A stretch of DNA of 64,000 bases, taken from NCBI RefSeq assembly GCF_008704395.1, contig NZ_CP023695.1, forward strand, positions 310,001 to 374,000, in the 5' to 3' direction. The notes under the pieces were generated by a model. It searched no databases. It saw only the letters and a program-made list of their open reading frames with translations, and was not told the origin of the DNA. Source of the stretch: Streptomyces alboniger (GTDB lineage: Bacteria; Actinomycetota; Actinomycetes; Streptomycetales; Streptomycetaceae). Of the stretch, positions 48,867-57,946 are shown piece by piece; within the stretch, counting starts at the first letter, position 1; each line of letters starts with the position of its first letter. Made by a program: the position numbers and the translations under genes.

Positions 48867-50708
48867 TCAGGACAGCGCGATGTCCGGCTGGTAGAGATCC
48901 AGCCAGAGCGCGAGATCCAGGGTGCGCTCCAGGCCGCTCCGTGACGCCTGGGTGATCTGCGGCGCCTCCCGCGCGGCGGCCCGCGCCGCCCGCTCCCGGT
49001 CGACCAGCTCGAAGACCGGGTGGCCGGGCCGGGCGAGCAGGTCCTTGACGTGCCCTTGCAGGGCGACCGCGTACTTGGGGTCCTGCGTGGAGGGGTACGG
49101 GCTCTTCACACGGTCGTAGACGGACTGGGGCAGCACATCGGCGGTCGCCTCGCGCAGCAGGCTCTTCTCCCTGCCGTCGAAGGACTTCAGCGCCCAGGGC
49201 GTGTTGTACACGTACTCGACGAGGCGGTGGTCGCAGAACGGGACGCGCACTTCGAGCCCGACGGCCATGCTCGCGCGGTCCTTGCGGTCCAGCAGGACGC
49301 GGACGAAGCGGGTCAGGTGCAGATAGGAGACCTTGCGCATCCGGTACTCGAAGTCACTCTCGCCGTCCAGGCGCCGGATGCCGTCGACGGCCGTCGCGTA
49401 ACCGTCCTTGACGTACGCCGGGAGGTCGAGCGCCGCGGTGAGGTCGGGGCGCAGCACACCGGAGTCGTCACCGAAGTGGTCGGCGAACCGCACCAGCCAG
49501 GGGAACGTGTCGGCCGTGCGCGCCCGCTCGTCGAAGAACTGCAGATAGCCGCCGAAGACCTCGTCCGCCGACTCTCCGGAGAGCGCGACCGTGGAGTGCT
49601 CCCGGATGGCGCGGAAGAGGAGGAAGAGGGAGGCGTCCATGTCGCCGAAGCCGATGGGGATGTCCCGGGCACGGATCATCTTCGCGCGCACCTCGGGGTC
49701 GGCCAGGGCGTGCGAGTCCAGGACGATGTCGCGGTGCTCGGTACCCGCCGACTTCGCCACGTCGTGCACGAAGGGGGTGTCGGGTGTGCCGCGCAGCTCG
49801 TCCGCGACGAAGTTGTCGGTCTGGCCGACGAAGTCGACGGCGAAGCTCCGTACGGTCTCGCCCGTCTCCGCCAGTCGGCGCGCGGCGAGCGCCGTCAGCG
49901 CCGAGGAGTCCAGGCCGCCGGAGAGCAGTGTGCAGCGCGGCACGTCCGATACGAGCTGGCGGCGCACGATGTCCTCCAGCAGCTCGCGCACCTTTCCGAT
50001 CGTCGTGTCGCGGTCGTCGGTGTGCGGCCTCGTCTCCAGTGACCAGTAGACGTGCCGGCGCAGCCCCGAGCGGCCGACGGTCACGACGGTGCCGGGCTCG
50101 ACCTCGCGCATGCCGTCCCAGACGGCGTGGCCGGGCGTCTTGACGACGGTGAACAGCTCGCGCAGCCCGTCGATGCCGACGCGGCGGCGGGCCAGGGGGT
50201 TGGCGAGGATCGCCTTGGGCTCGGAGCCGAACAGGACGCCGTCCGGTGTCTCGTAGTAGTAGAAGGGCTTGATGCCCATGCGGTCGCGGATCATGACGAG
50301 CTTGTCGTGCCGGGCGTCCCAGATCGCGAAGGCGTACATGCCGTTGAGCCGCTCGGCGAGCGCCTCGCCCCACTCCAGATAGCCGTGCAGGACGACCTCG
50401 GTGTCGGAGTCGGTGGTGAACCGGTGGCCGCGGCCCGCCAGTTCGCGCCGCAGCTCGGAGAAGTTGTAGGTCTCCCCCGAGTAGACGAGGGCGACGGTGC
50501 CGTTCGGCGTCTCGACCGTCATCGGCTGGCGCCCGCCGGGCAGATCGATGATCGCGAGCCTGCGGTGTCCGAGCCCGGCCGGGCCGCCGGTCCACGTGCC
50601 GCGGTCGTCGGGGCCGCGGCAGGACATCGTCTCCGTCATGGCGTCCAAAGTGGTGGACTCGGCCGTGAGGTCACGGTCGAAGGAGACCCAGCCGGTGATG
50701 CCGCACAT
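48867..50708 (-). CDS. asnB: Glutamine-hydrolysing asparagine synthase
   Basis: The 613-residue protein is class II AsnB. Cys2 (MCGITGW) is the glutaminase nucleophile; GETYNFSELRREL and RDRMGIKPFYYYE complete the amidotransferase domain. The synthase domain carries the ATP pyrophosphatase loop SGGLDSSALTALAARR and GESADEVFGGYL. It makes asparagine from aspartate and glutamine, but relatives also amidate antibiotic or lasso-type precursors. No such cluster is adjacent. GGGAGGAA precedes the start, and a TAGAT palindrome lies in the upstream region. Confidence 0.9.
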   Translation of the reverse strand: MCGITGWVSFDRDLTAESTTLDAMTETMSCRGPDDRGTWTGGPAGLGHRRLAIIDLPGGRQPMTVETPNGTVALVYSGETYNFSELRRELAGRGHRFTTDSDTEVVLHGYLEWGEALAERLNGMYAFAIWDARHDKLVMIRDRMGIKPFYYYETPDGVLFGSEPKAILANPLARRRVGIDGLRELFTVVKTPGHAVWDGMREVEPGTVVTVGRSGLRRHVYWSLETRPHTDDRDTTIGKVRELLEDIVRRQLVSDVPRCTLLSGGLDSSALTALAARRLAETGETVRSFAVDFVGQTDNFVADELRGTPDTPFVHDVAKSAGTEHRDIVLDSHALADPEVRAKMIRARDIPIGFGDMDASLFLLFRAIREHSTVALSGESADEVFGGYLQFFDERARTADTFPWLVRFADHFGDDSGVLRPDLTAALDLPAYVKDGYATAVDGIRRLDGESDFEYRMRKVSYLHLTRFVRVLLDRKDRASMAVGLEVRVPFCDHRLVEYVYNTPWALKSFDGREKSLLREATADVLPQSVYDRVKSPYPSTQDPKYAVALQGHVKDLLARPGHPVFELVDRERAARAAAREAPQITQASRSGLERTLDLALWLDLYQPDIALS

Positions 50709-50730
50709 GTGATTCCTCCCGCTCGCAAAT

Positions 50731-50742
50731 TAGATGTATCTA
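50731..50742. promoter_or_regulatory. Palindrome upstream of asnB
   Basis: TAGAT, GT, ATCTA is a perfect short palindrome in an AT-rich patch 23 bp from the asnB start, inside the probable promoter. It is a candidate repressor site. The remaining 190 bp to 50928 hold no gene. Confidence 0.45.
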
Positions 50743-50928
50743 GCACCTATAGCGGGAATCGTGCGCCTTCGAGTGCGTACGGTCAACATCCCGGGCACTC
50801 GGCGAGAGCCGGTACCCCCGTGGTTTCGGCCGTACTTTGCCAAGGCCAGAGGGCGTGCAAGGGACGGACTCGGCCTGCCGCCCTACCGGAGAGGGCCACC
50901 GGAGATCACGTAAGGAAACTTTCCGGCC

Positions 50929-51250
50929 ATGGGCAAAGACTTGTCCACGATCCGCCCCAGCGGCACCACCGCACTGATCGACGGCACCCGGCCGCTGGTC
51001 GCGGGAGCGCTCGCCGGGCCGCTGCTCGGGCAGTCCGTCTCCCGCACGCAGTGGATCGGCGGCGTTCCTGGAACCAGCGCTCGGCCCGCCCGGTGCGACC
51101 GGCGGTGGCCATGACCGTCCACTGCGTCACGAGTGGCGTCGTCTTCTCGGGCGATCTCCACGTTCGGCGGGTACGGCCTGTACTGGCTGATCCTGATCCT
51201 GCGGCGCCGCGGTGGCCGTCGTGCGGCGCTGCGAGCGCTCGCGCAGGACC
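50929..51250 (+). pseudogene. Remnant of an EamA/DMT-family transporter
   Basis: One frame (from ATG 50929) reads TTALIDGTRPLVAGALAGPLLGQSVSRTQWIGG, like the end of the first EamA half (TRPLLVAALxGPLLGE...QW). It stops at 51112. Another frame near 51150-51240 reads ISTFGGYGLYWLILILRRRGG, like the last-but-two helices of the second half (FxGYGLYWxxLRR). The order fits a single gene that lost its middle and shifted frame. No full reading frame remains. Confidence 0.5.
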
Positions 51251-51269
51251 TCCGTACCGGCGGAGCGTG

Positions 51270-51860
51270 TTACTCCGGAGTCAGAAAGGCCTGCACCGCG
51301 GGCGCGTACCGCTCGGTGATCTCGGCGATGGTCGCGGCGCGCAGCCGCGGGCCGCGGGCGATGCCGTACATCACGCCGAGACCGATCAGCATGCCCACCG
51401 CGAGTTCGGCCCGCAGTCCCGCGTCGGGCCCCGCCAGGCGCCCGCTCAGCCGATCGGCCACCTGGGCGCGGAAGTTGGCGCGCAGGACGTCGCCCCGCTC
51501 TCCGTGGAGCGGGGCGAAGACGATGCGCAGGATGGGGTCGGCACCCCGCTCGGCCTGGCCGGTCAGCAGATGGTGGACCATGTGGCGGCCGAGACCAGCG
51601 AGGGGCGCGTCGAGGAACGCCTCCGCGTCCGCCTCGAATGACATGACGTGCGCGAACAGGGCGTCCTTGTTGCCGAAGTACTTCAGGACGAGCGGCGCGC
51701 TCACCCCGGCGCGCTCGGCCACCGCCTTGAGGGTGATGTCGCCATGGGCGTGCCGCGCGAGGAGGTACCTCGCGGCGCGGGTGATGGCGCCCTTGGTCGC
51801 TTCGGCGTCCCTGCGCGAGCCGGCCGGAACGGAGGGATGGGTGAGGTGCCTTCTTCCCAC
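51270..51860 (-). CDS. TetR/AcrR-family transcriptional regulator
   Basis: The 196-residue protein has a TetR HTH (AITRAARYLLARHAHGDITLKAVAERAGVSAPLVLKYFGNKDALFAHVM, about 20-68) and a C-terminal helical part (RAELAVGMLIGLGVMYGIARGPRLR). I start at GTG 51860, which has GGAAGGA 9 nt upstream; a longer frame upstream is not protein-like. Two TGAAT palindromes lie about 106-144 bp upstream, suggesting autoregulation. The convergent EamA remnant may be its lost target. Confidence 0.85.
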   Translation of the reverse strand: MGRRHLTHPSVPAGSRRDAEATKGAITRAARYLLARHAHGDITLKAVAERAGVSAPLVLKYFGNKDALFAHVMSFEADAEAFLDAPLAGLGRHMVHHLLTGQAERGADPILRIVFAPLHGERGDVLRANFRAQVADRLSGRLAGPDAGLRAELAVGMLIGLGVMYGIARGPRLRAATIAEITERYAPAVQAFLTPE

Positions 51861-51965
51861 GGTCGCATTCCTTCCACGGTCGCCCCTCCGGCCGGCCCCG
51901 CCGCGCCGGAGCACGCGCATCGCCGGATATCGGGACGGACTCCGTGAAGCCCCCGCCGACATGAG

Positions 51966-52004
51966 GTGAATGGAAATTCACAATAGCCGTTGAATAAGTA
52001 TTCA
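51966..52004. promoter_or_regulatory. Twin palindromic operators (TGAAT-N4-ATTCA)
   Basis: GTGAAT, GGAA, ATTCAC (51966-51981) and TGAAT, AAGT, ATTCA (51991-52004) are two perfect palindromes of the same design, 24 bp centre to centre. They sit in an AT-rich patch between the TetR gene and the Gfo/Idh gene, 135-173 bp from the Gfo/Idh start, and could serve both. Confidence 0.75.
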
Positions 52005-52138
52005 CCAGTAGGAAGCGGCATGTGCCCGAGCCTCATGCCGGACACACCCTCATGCTCACGGCCGTCAAGTGACCGCAACGGACGAGGGGTTACCGGGCGC
52101 CGGTTCGCTCTCGAACTGCTTCGGTCATACTGCCGCCC

Positions 52139-53026
52139 ATGAACCGACTCCGCATCGGCCTCGTCGGCACCGGCCCCTGGGCCACCGCCACCCACGCCCC
52201 GGCCCTCGCCGCACACCCGGACATCGACTTCAGCGGCGTGTGGGGCCGCCGACCGGAGGCCGCGGCCACGCTCGCCGCCGCGCACGGGACAGCCGCGTAC
52301 GCGGACGTGGACGAACTGTTCGCCGCCAGCGACGCCGTGGCGTTCGCGGTGCCGCCCGACGTCCAGGCGGCGCTGGCGACGCGGGCCGCGGCGGCGGGCT
52401 GCCATCTGCTCCTCGACAAGCCTGTCGCCACGACCCCCGAAGCCGCGCTCGGACTGGCGCGGGCGGCCGAGCGGGCCCAGGTGGCGTCCGTGGTCTTCTT
52501 CACACTGCGGTTCGCCGAGGCCAGCTCGGCCTGGCTGGCCGAACAGGAGAACACCGGCGGCTGGTTCACCGGCCGCGCCGACTGGTACGGCTCCTTCTAC
52601 ACCGCGGACGGGATCGCCGCGTTCCCCTCACCGTGGCGCGCGAGCCGCGGCGGCCTGTGGGACGTGGGCCCGCACGCCCTGTCGGTGCTTCTGCCGGTCC
52701 TCGGCGACGTGAGCGACGTGACGGCGGCGGCCGGGCCCGGGGACACGGTCCACTTGATCCTGCGCCACTGCGGTGGCGCCTCCAGCACGGCGGCGCTGAG
52801 CCTGACGGCGCCGGTGGAGTGCGCGGGTCTGGCCGTGGAGTTGCGCGGCGAGAGCGGCGTCGCGGTGCTGCCCCCGTGGGAGGGGGCCGAGGAGGCGTTC
52901 CCCACCGCCGTCGACGAACTCGTCACGGCCGCGCGCACCGGCACAGCACACCCTTGCGATGTCCGGTTCGGGCTGCGGGTCACGGAGATCCTGGCGTGGG
53001 CGGAGGAGCGGCTCCCCACCGGGTGA
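52139..53026 (+). CDS. Gfo/Idh/MocA-family oxidoreductase
   Basis: The 295-residue protein has the family N-terminal Rossmann motif IGLVGTGPWATATHAPAL and the substrate motif LLLDKPVATTPEAA (the D/E-K-P loop), with GGLWDVGPHALSVLLPVLGD near the active site. It should act on sugars or inositols with NAD(P). A CATACT hexamer at 52126-52131 is close to ATG 52139, so the mRNA may be leaderless. It is divergent from the TetR gene across the twin palindromes. Confidence 0.88.
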   Translation: MNRLRIGLVGTGPWATATHAPALAAHPDIDFSGVWGRRPEAAATLAAAHGTAAYADVDELFAASDAVAFAVPPDVQAALATRAAAAGCHLLLDKPVATTPEAALGLARAAERAQVASVVFFTLRFAEASSAWLAEQENTGGWFTGRADWYGSFYTADGIAAFPSPWRASRGGLWDVGPHALSVLLPVLGDVSDVTAAAGPGDTVHLILRHCGGASSTAALSLTAPVECAGLAVELRGESGVAVLPPWEGAEEAFPTAVDELVTAARTGTAHPCDVRFGLRVTEILAWAEERLPTG

Positions 53027-53458
53027 CCGCCCGGGGACAACCACGGGCGGTCGGTACCGTGGCCGCTACGTAATGGCGAGTGACGGCACCGACCGCAGCC
53101 GGTGGACCCACGAAACCGGTCCGGGAAGAAGCTCCGCGCGGTCCGGCGCTGCCCTGTTTCCCACCACACGGATCGGAATACGAACAGTCGTCCCACACGC
53201 TTCCCGCAACGGCCCGATAGGCCTAGGGGGTACCCGATGCCGGGGAATTTCAGCCATTCTCAAGCTCCCCGGACAAGATGCCCCACAGTTGTGCCCACGC
53301 ACTCGCCGTCGATCAAACCTGCTGGTCGGCGAGGTCGCGCACTCCATGATGCCGTAGCGTCTGATCGTTTTCTTCGGGCAATGTTTACTACCAAAGAAGT
53401 TGTGAATATTTAGACTGATCACGCTCCAACTCAGCGTGTACCAAGGGGATTACCCACC
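53027..53458 (+). other. Non-coding region with promoter of the MmyB-like gene
   Basis: No gene is evident in these 432 bp. The last 100 bp are AT-rich and carry a good promoter: TTTACT (53384-53389), a 17-bp spacer, and TATTTA (53407-53412), about 45 bp before the regulator start. The 5' part (53040-53330) shows no motif I can name. Confidence 0.6.
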
Positions 53459-54280
53459 ATGAACAAGACGGCGCTCCGCGCTCTGCTCCGCGAACGACGC
53501 GCCCTCATTGCCCCCGAATCGCATGGCTTCTCCCGGCCCCGCGGTCAGGGGCGGCGGGCTCCCGGCCTCTCGCAGCACCAGGTCGACCAGTTGCTGCACC
53601 GCACCTTCGGGACGTATCACCGGCTGGAATCCGGCAATTACCCCAATCCGCCGGCGTCCCTGCTGCGTGACGTGGCGCGTCTCTTCGGGCTCAATGAGCA
53701 GGAGTGGGTGTCGCTGTGCCGGTACGCGCTGTTGCAGGATCCGCCGGGTCCGCTCCACCCCTCCTCGGGCAAGGAGATACCGGGCGTCTGGCAGGAGGCG
53801 GTCGAGAGCATCACGCACATGGCGTACGTCACCGACGCGTCCTGGGAGCTCCTCGCCCACAACGAACCGTTCGAGGCGATGTTCCCCGACCGGCGGGTGC
53901 CGACCAACACGATGCGGTGGATGCTGCTCGAACCCGACGGCCGCGAGCAGCTCACCGACTGGCGCGATTCCTGGGTCCCCATGGTGCTGCCGCAATTGCG
54001 TGCCGCCCTGGTCGCCCGGCCGGACGACGAGATTCTGCGCGCCATCGAGAAGGAGGTGGTCGCGGATCCCGAACTCTCCCACCTCTACGACAGCGACGGG
54101 GCGCTGATCCACCCCGACGGTCACGAGCGTCCGCTGCGGCACGCCGTCCACGGCCTCGGCTGGGTGTCGATCTGCGCGGCACAGCCCATGACCGCCCCGG
54201 GCTCGCGTCTGTTCATCCTCATCTATCACCCCGGTATGGAGCGAAGGCACTCACGCGCACCGATGCTGCGAGCCATGTGA
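53459..54280 (+). CDS. MmyB-like helix-turn-helix regulator with PAS-like ligand domain
   Basis: The 273-residue protein has an XRE HTH (APGLSQHQVDQLLHRTFGTYHRLESGNYPNPPASLLRDVARLFGL, about 32-78) and a C-terminal MmyB-like sensor domain (WELLAHNEPFEAMFPDR, MRWMLLEP, EREH-like RRHSRA). MmyB-type regulators in Streptomyces control antibiotic genes and may bind fatty-acid ligands. It lies 122 nt upstream of the type III PKS, same strand, so it is the likely pathway regulator. A clear promoter precedes it. Confidence 0.85.
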   Translation: MNKTALRALLRERRALIAPESHGFSRPRGQGRRAPGLSQHQVDQLLHRTFGTYHRLESGNYPNPPASLLRDVARLFGLNEQEWVSLCRYALLQDPPGPLHPSSGKEIPGVWQEAVESITHMAYVTDASWELLAHNEPFEAMFPDRRVPTNTMRWMLLEPDGREQLTDWRDSWVPMVLPQLRAALVARPDDEILRAIEKEVVADPELSHLYDSDGALIHPDGHERPLRHAVHGLGWVSICAAQPMTAPGSRLFILIYHPGMERRHSRAPMLRAM

Positions 54281-54289
54281 GGAGCTGAG

Positions 54290-54331
54290 CCGCCCACTCT
54301 CACGCGATAGCCGCCTACTCTCACGCGATGG
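54290..54331 (+). repeat. Two 21-bp direct repeats upstream of the type III PKS
   Basis: CCGCCCACTCTCACGCGATAG (54290-54310) and CCGCCTACTCTCACGCGATGG (54311-54331) are head-to-tail copies with two differences. Two helical turns apart, they could be a tandem regulator site in the promoter of the PKS gene. Confidence 0.85.
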
Positions 54332-54402
54332 GGGGCATTCGTCGCGCCGTCAAGTACGTTATCGGCACCCCCCGCACCCGATCTGCACCGTGGGAGTGCC
54401 TC

Positions 54403-55443
54403 ATGCCAGCTTTTGTGTCCGTCCCCAGAACTGTCCTCGGTGCTCACAAGGTCACCACGGACGAGATCGCCGATGACATACGTGCCCATCACCGCGACCA
54501 CCCCAGGCTGAACGCGATCCTGCGTGTCGTGAACAACTGCGGGGTGCGCACCCGCCACTTCACGCGGCCGCTGGCCTCCCCCACCGTCTCCGGGACCGCC
54601 GATGTCCAGGACCGGACCGAGGCCGCGTTCCAGGACGCCGTCGACATGTCGGAACAGGCTGCCCAGGAGGCCCTGCGGGCGGCCGGTCTCGCGCCGCACG
54701 ACATCGACGCGATCGTCACCACCCACGCCACCGGCTGGGCCGTCCCCAACCTCGATGTCCACCTCGTCGACCGCCTCGGTCTGAGACCGACGGTGCGCCG
54801 CACCGCCCTGACGACCGTGGCGTGCGCGGGCGGTGTCCAGGCCATGATCCGTGCCGCGGACCTCGTCACCGCGCGGCCCGCGAGCAAAGTACTGGTCGTC
54901 GCGGCCGAGGTGCTCTCGACCTCCTACAACCACACCGCCGACACCATCGAATCGATGATCTACAAGACCCTGTTCGCGGACGCGGCCGCGGCGACCGTGG
55001 TCACCGGCGCACCCTCGGGGCCCGGGCTGGTCATCGACGACACGTTCGAGTACGCCCTGCCGGGCAGTCTCGACCGCTATCGCGGGCGGCTCGACCCGCA
55101 TGGCATGCACTTCGACTCCACCAAGCAGGCCCCCGACACGGTCGCCTCCACCCTCCCTCCCTTGCTGGACTGGCTGGGAGACCACTCCGTGGATTTCGCG
55201 GTCATCCACCCGGGCAGTCTGCGCATCATCACCGGCACCGCCGACGCTCTCGGCCTCGCACCGGCCGACACCCAGCACTCGGTGGACACCTTGTCGGACG
55301 AGGGCAACATGGGAGGCGTCAGTGTCTTCCGCGTCCTGGAGCGCACCCATGCGACCCCACCCGCGGACGGGGCGAACGGTGTCGCCCTGGCGTTCGGTCC
55401 CGGCTTCATCACCGCCGCCCTCCGCTGCCGCTGGCAGTCCTGA
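54403..55443 (+). CDS. Type III polyketide synthase (chalcone/stilbene synthase family)
   Basis: The 346-residue protein has the type III PKS triad: Cys141 in TTVACAGGVQAM, His269 in AVIHPGSLRI (usually HPGG), and Asn302 in DEGNMGGVSVFRVL. VTTHATGWAVPNLDVHLVDRLGLRP is the usual region before it. It condenses malonyl-type units on an acyl starter into pyrones or aromatic rings; the product cannot be read. GGGAG precedes ATG 54403. The MmyB-like regulator, a GNAT gene and a P450 stub nearby suggest a small, eroded biosynthetic locus. Confidence 0.9.
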   Translation: MPAFVSVPRTVLGAHKVTTDEIADDIRAHHRDHPRLNAILRVVNNCGVRTRHFTRPLASPTVSGTADVQDRTEAAFQDAVDMSEQAAQEALRAAGLAPHDIDAIVTTHATGWAVPNLDVHLVDRLGLRPTVRRTALTTVACAGGVQAMIRAADLVTARPASKVLVVAAEVLSTSYNHTADTIESMIYKTLFADAAAATVVTGAPSGPGLVIDDTFEYALPGSLDRYRGRLDPHGMHFDSTKQAPDTVASTLPPLLDWLGDHSVDFAVIHPGSLRIITGTADALGLAPADTQHSVDTLSDEGNMGGVSVFRVLERTHATPPADGANGVALAFGPGFITAALRCRWQS

Positions 55444-55519
55444 CCCCTCCCGCCCGCAGACCTGAACCCGCACACCTAATTCAGTTGTCACCCCCTGCCG
55501 CCCCTGTTGGAGTGACCGC

Positions 55520-56308
55520 ATGGATCACGCAGCGGTACTGGCCGCATACGACCGCCAGATCAGGCAGGACGCGCGGAGCGAAGGGCATGGCCCGGCCGTC
55601 GAACGGGTGGGTGGTGTCGTCCGGCAGACCGGCTCGGAGAGCGACTGGAACGGCGTCCTGTGGGCGGACATCGACGCGACGACGGCGGACGCCGTCATCG
55701 CGGAGCAGGTGCGCCACTACACCGACGCGGGACGCGAGTTCGAGTGGAAGCTGCATTCCCACGACCGCCCGGCCGATCTGGCCGGCCGGCTCCTCGCGGC
55801 GGGTTTCGTGGCCGACCCGCAGGAGACCGTGATGGTCGCCCAGGCCGAGAGCCTGCCCGCGGCACCGGAGTTGCCCGAAGGCATCCGGTTGGTCCCCGTG
55901 ACGGACGCGGTGGGCGTCGACCTCATGGCCCAGGCGCACCTGGCGGCCTTCGGCGAGGGCGACGCCGCGCTGAGCGAACACCTCGCCAAGCGGGTGCTCG
56001 CCCAGCTGACCGAGACGCCGGACGAGATCGTCGCGGTCGTCGCCATGGCCGGGGAGCGGCCGGTGTGCGGTGCCCGGATGGAGTTCTGCCCTGGCACCGA
56101 CTTCGCGGGGCTCTGGGGCGGCGGCACCGACCCCCGGTGGCGCGGCAAGGGCATCTACCGCGCGACGGTGGCCTACCGCGCCCGCATCGCGGCCGAGCGC
56201 GGCTACCGCTATCTCCAGGTCGACGCCTCCGACGACAGCCGCCCGATCCTGGACCGGCTCGGCTTCTCGACGCTGTGCACGACGACTCCGTACGTGTACC
56301 AGCCCTGA
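55520..56308 (+). CDS. GNAT-family N-acetyltransferase
   Basis: The 262-residue protein carries a single visible GNAT core in its C-terminal half: AVVAMAGERPVCGARMEF, GGTDPRWRGKGIYRATVAYRARIAAERGYRYLQVDAS (R-G-K-G acetyl-CoA loop), and ILDRLGFSTL. The N-terminal half (EFEWKLHSHDRPADLAGRLLAAGFV) resembles an inactive GNAT-like domain. It follows the type III PKS by 76 nt in the same direction and may modify its product or be unrelated. Confidence 0.85.
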   Translation: MDHAAVLAAYDRQIRQDARSEGHGPAVERVGGVVRQTGSESDWNGVLWADIDATTADAVIAEQVRHYTDAGREFEWKLHSHDRPADLAGRLLAAGFVADPQETVMVAQAESLPAAPELPEGIRLVPVTDAVGVDLMAQAHLAAFGEGDAALSEHLAKRVLAQLTETPDEIVAVVAMAGERPVCGARMEFCPGTDFAGLWGGGTDPRWRGKGIYRATVAYRARIAAERGYRYLQVDASDDSRPILDRLGFSTLCTTTPYVYQP

Positions 56309-56309
56309 G

Positions 56310-56457
56310 GCGAGGCCCCGGAGCCCCGCGCCGCCCGCACGTCCGCGTAGCGCGTCACCAGCCGGCAGGTGCTCGTCCCGTACGGCATGCGGACCTGGGT
56401 CACAGGTGCCTCGGTCCGCATGCGCGTCATGAACGGATCGGGCTCCAGAGCGTTGTG
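56310..56457 (-). pseudogene. N-terminal stub of a cytochrome P450
   Basis: On the minus strand one frame reads LEPDPFMTRMRTEAPVTQVR followed by MPYGTSTCRLVTRYADVRAA and then stops near the end of the GNAT gene. This fits the start of bacterial P450s (P-V-x-x-V-x-x-P-x-G ... W-L-V-T-R-Y-A-D-V-R-A). The heme-binding region is absent, and TCR replaces the usual AWL before VTRY. It is a truncated relic. Confidence 0.65.
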
Positions 56458-56552
56458 TGGCGGCGACGGCCGCGCCGCGGTTCACGGGCCCCCGGATCCG
56501 CGGGACGAGCACCTCGGGCGTCGGCGAGCCGGAAGACGACCGACCGGTGCGC

Positions 56553-57779
56553 TCAGCGGATCGGCATGCCCGACAGCGTCCTCGCGATGACCAGGCGCTG
56601 GATCTCGCTCGTGCCTTCGAATATCGTGTAGATCGCGGCGTCCCGGTGCATGCGCTCCACCGGGTACTCGCGGGTGTAGCCGTTGCCGCCGAGGATCTGC
56701 ACGGCCTGGGCGGTGACCTTCTTGGCGACCTCGCTCGCGTAGAGCTTCGACATGGAGCCCTCGGCCGACTCGAACTTCTTGCCGGTACTCGCCATCCACG
56801 AGGCGCGCCACACCAGGAGGCGGGCCGCGTCGATCTGGGTGCGCATGTCGGCGAGCTGGAAGGCGACGCCCTGGTTGTCGATGATCGGGCGGCCGAACTG
56901 CGTACGCGTCTTGGCGTACTCCAGCGCCTCCTCGTACGCGGCACGGGCGGTCCCCACCGCCATGGCGCCGACCGCGGGGCGGGACGCCTCGAAGGTGGCC
57001 ATCGCGGCGTTCTTCACGCGCTCGCCACCGGCCTTGGCGCGCTCCCGCGCGCGGGCGAGGCGCTCGTCCAGCTTCTCCTTGCCGCCGAGCAGGCAGTGGC
57101 CCGGGATCCGTACGTCTTCGAGGACGACCTCGGCGGTGTGCGAGGCGCGGATGCCGTGCTTCTTGAACTTCTGCCCCTGGGCCAGGCCGGGCGTCTTCGG
57201 CGGGACGATGAAGGAGGCGTGCCCCTTCGAGCCGAGCTCGGGGTCGACGACCGCGACGACGACGTGGACGTTGGCTATGCCGCCGTTGGTCGCCCAGGTC
57301 TTGGTGCCGTTCAGGACCCACTCGTCCTTGGCCTCGTCGTAGACGGCGCGGGTGCGCATGGCGGCCACGTCGGATCCGGCGTCGGGCTCGGAGGAGCAGA
57401 AGGCAGCGACCTTGACGTCGTTCACGTCGCCGTACATCTGCGGGATCCAGGTGCCGACCTGCTCCTCGGTGCCGTTGGCGAGCACGCCGACGGCGGCCAG
57501 GCCCGTGCCCATGATGGACAGGCCGATGCCCGCGTCGCCCCAGAAGATCTCCTCGGTGGCCATCGGGATGCCGAGGCCCGTGGGGTCGAAGAACTGCTGG
57601 GCGTAGAAGTCGAGGGAGTAGATGCCGAGCTTCGCCGCCTCCTGGATGATCGGCCAGGGGGTCTCCTCGCGCTCGTCCCACTCGGCGGCCGCGGGGCGGA
57701 TCACCTCGGCGGCGAACCCGTGGAGCCAGTCCCGGACCTCCTTCTGTTCGTCGTTGAGCTCCATGGTGAACTCGGCCAT
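56553..57779 (-). CDS. Acyl-CoA dehydrogenase
   Basis: The 408-residue protein has the ACAD fold: [48 protein letters not shown] (FAD/substrate loop), [15 protein letters not shown], and the C-terminal [18 protein letters not shown] with the Glu-rich motif. It takes part in beta-oxidation of an acyl-CoA whose chain length cannot be read. GGAGGGG is just upstream of ATG 57779. It is divergent from a TetR gene across GTTAC-type palindromes, as for FadR/FasR-like control. Confidence 0.92.
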   Translation of the reverse strand: MAEFTMELNDEQKEVRDWLHGFAAEVIRPAAAEWDEREETPWPIIQEAAKLGIYSLDFYAQQFFDPTGLGIPMATEEIFWGDAGIGLSIMGTGLAAVGVLANGTEEQVGTWIPQMYGDVNDVKVAAFCSSEPDAGSDVAAMRTRAVYDEAKDEWVLNGTKTWATNGGIANVHVVVAVVDPELGSKGHASFIVPPKTPGLAQGQKFKKHGIRASHTAEVVLEDVRIPGHCLLGGKEKLDERLARARERAKAGGERVKNAAMATFEASRPAVGAMAVGTARAAYEEALEYAKTRTQFGRPIIDNQGVAFQLADMRTQIDAARLLVWRASWMASTGKKFESAEGSMSKLYASEVAKKVTAQAVQILGGNGYTREYPVERMHRDAAIYTIFEGTSEIQRLVIARTLSGMPIR

Positions 57780-57810
57780 GACCCCTCCAGGACCAGCGAT
57801 CAACTGCGGC

Positions 57811-57839
57811 GTTACTAGCGGTAACCGAAGTGTGTTACC
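57811..57839. promoter_or_regulatory. GTTAC-type operators between the acyl-CoA dehydrogenase and TetR genes
   Basis: Half-sites GTTAC (57811-57815), GGTAAC (57820-57825) and GTTACC (57834-57839) make two overlapping inverted repeats. A further GTTAC lies at 57897-57901. Spacing and symmetry fit a TetR dimer or two. Confidence 0.65.
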
Positions 57840-57946
57840 GGCCAGTAGTCCGTGTCAACTCCCGGCAGCCCGTTCGATGCCCGCCTAGTGCCGGGTGTTA
57901 CGTTGCGCGTGCGTCACGCAATCGCACGGGCGGGGAGAGAACGCTT

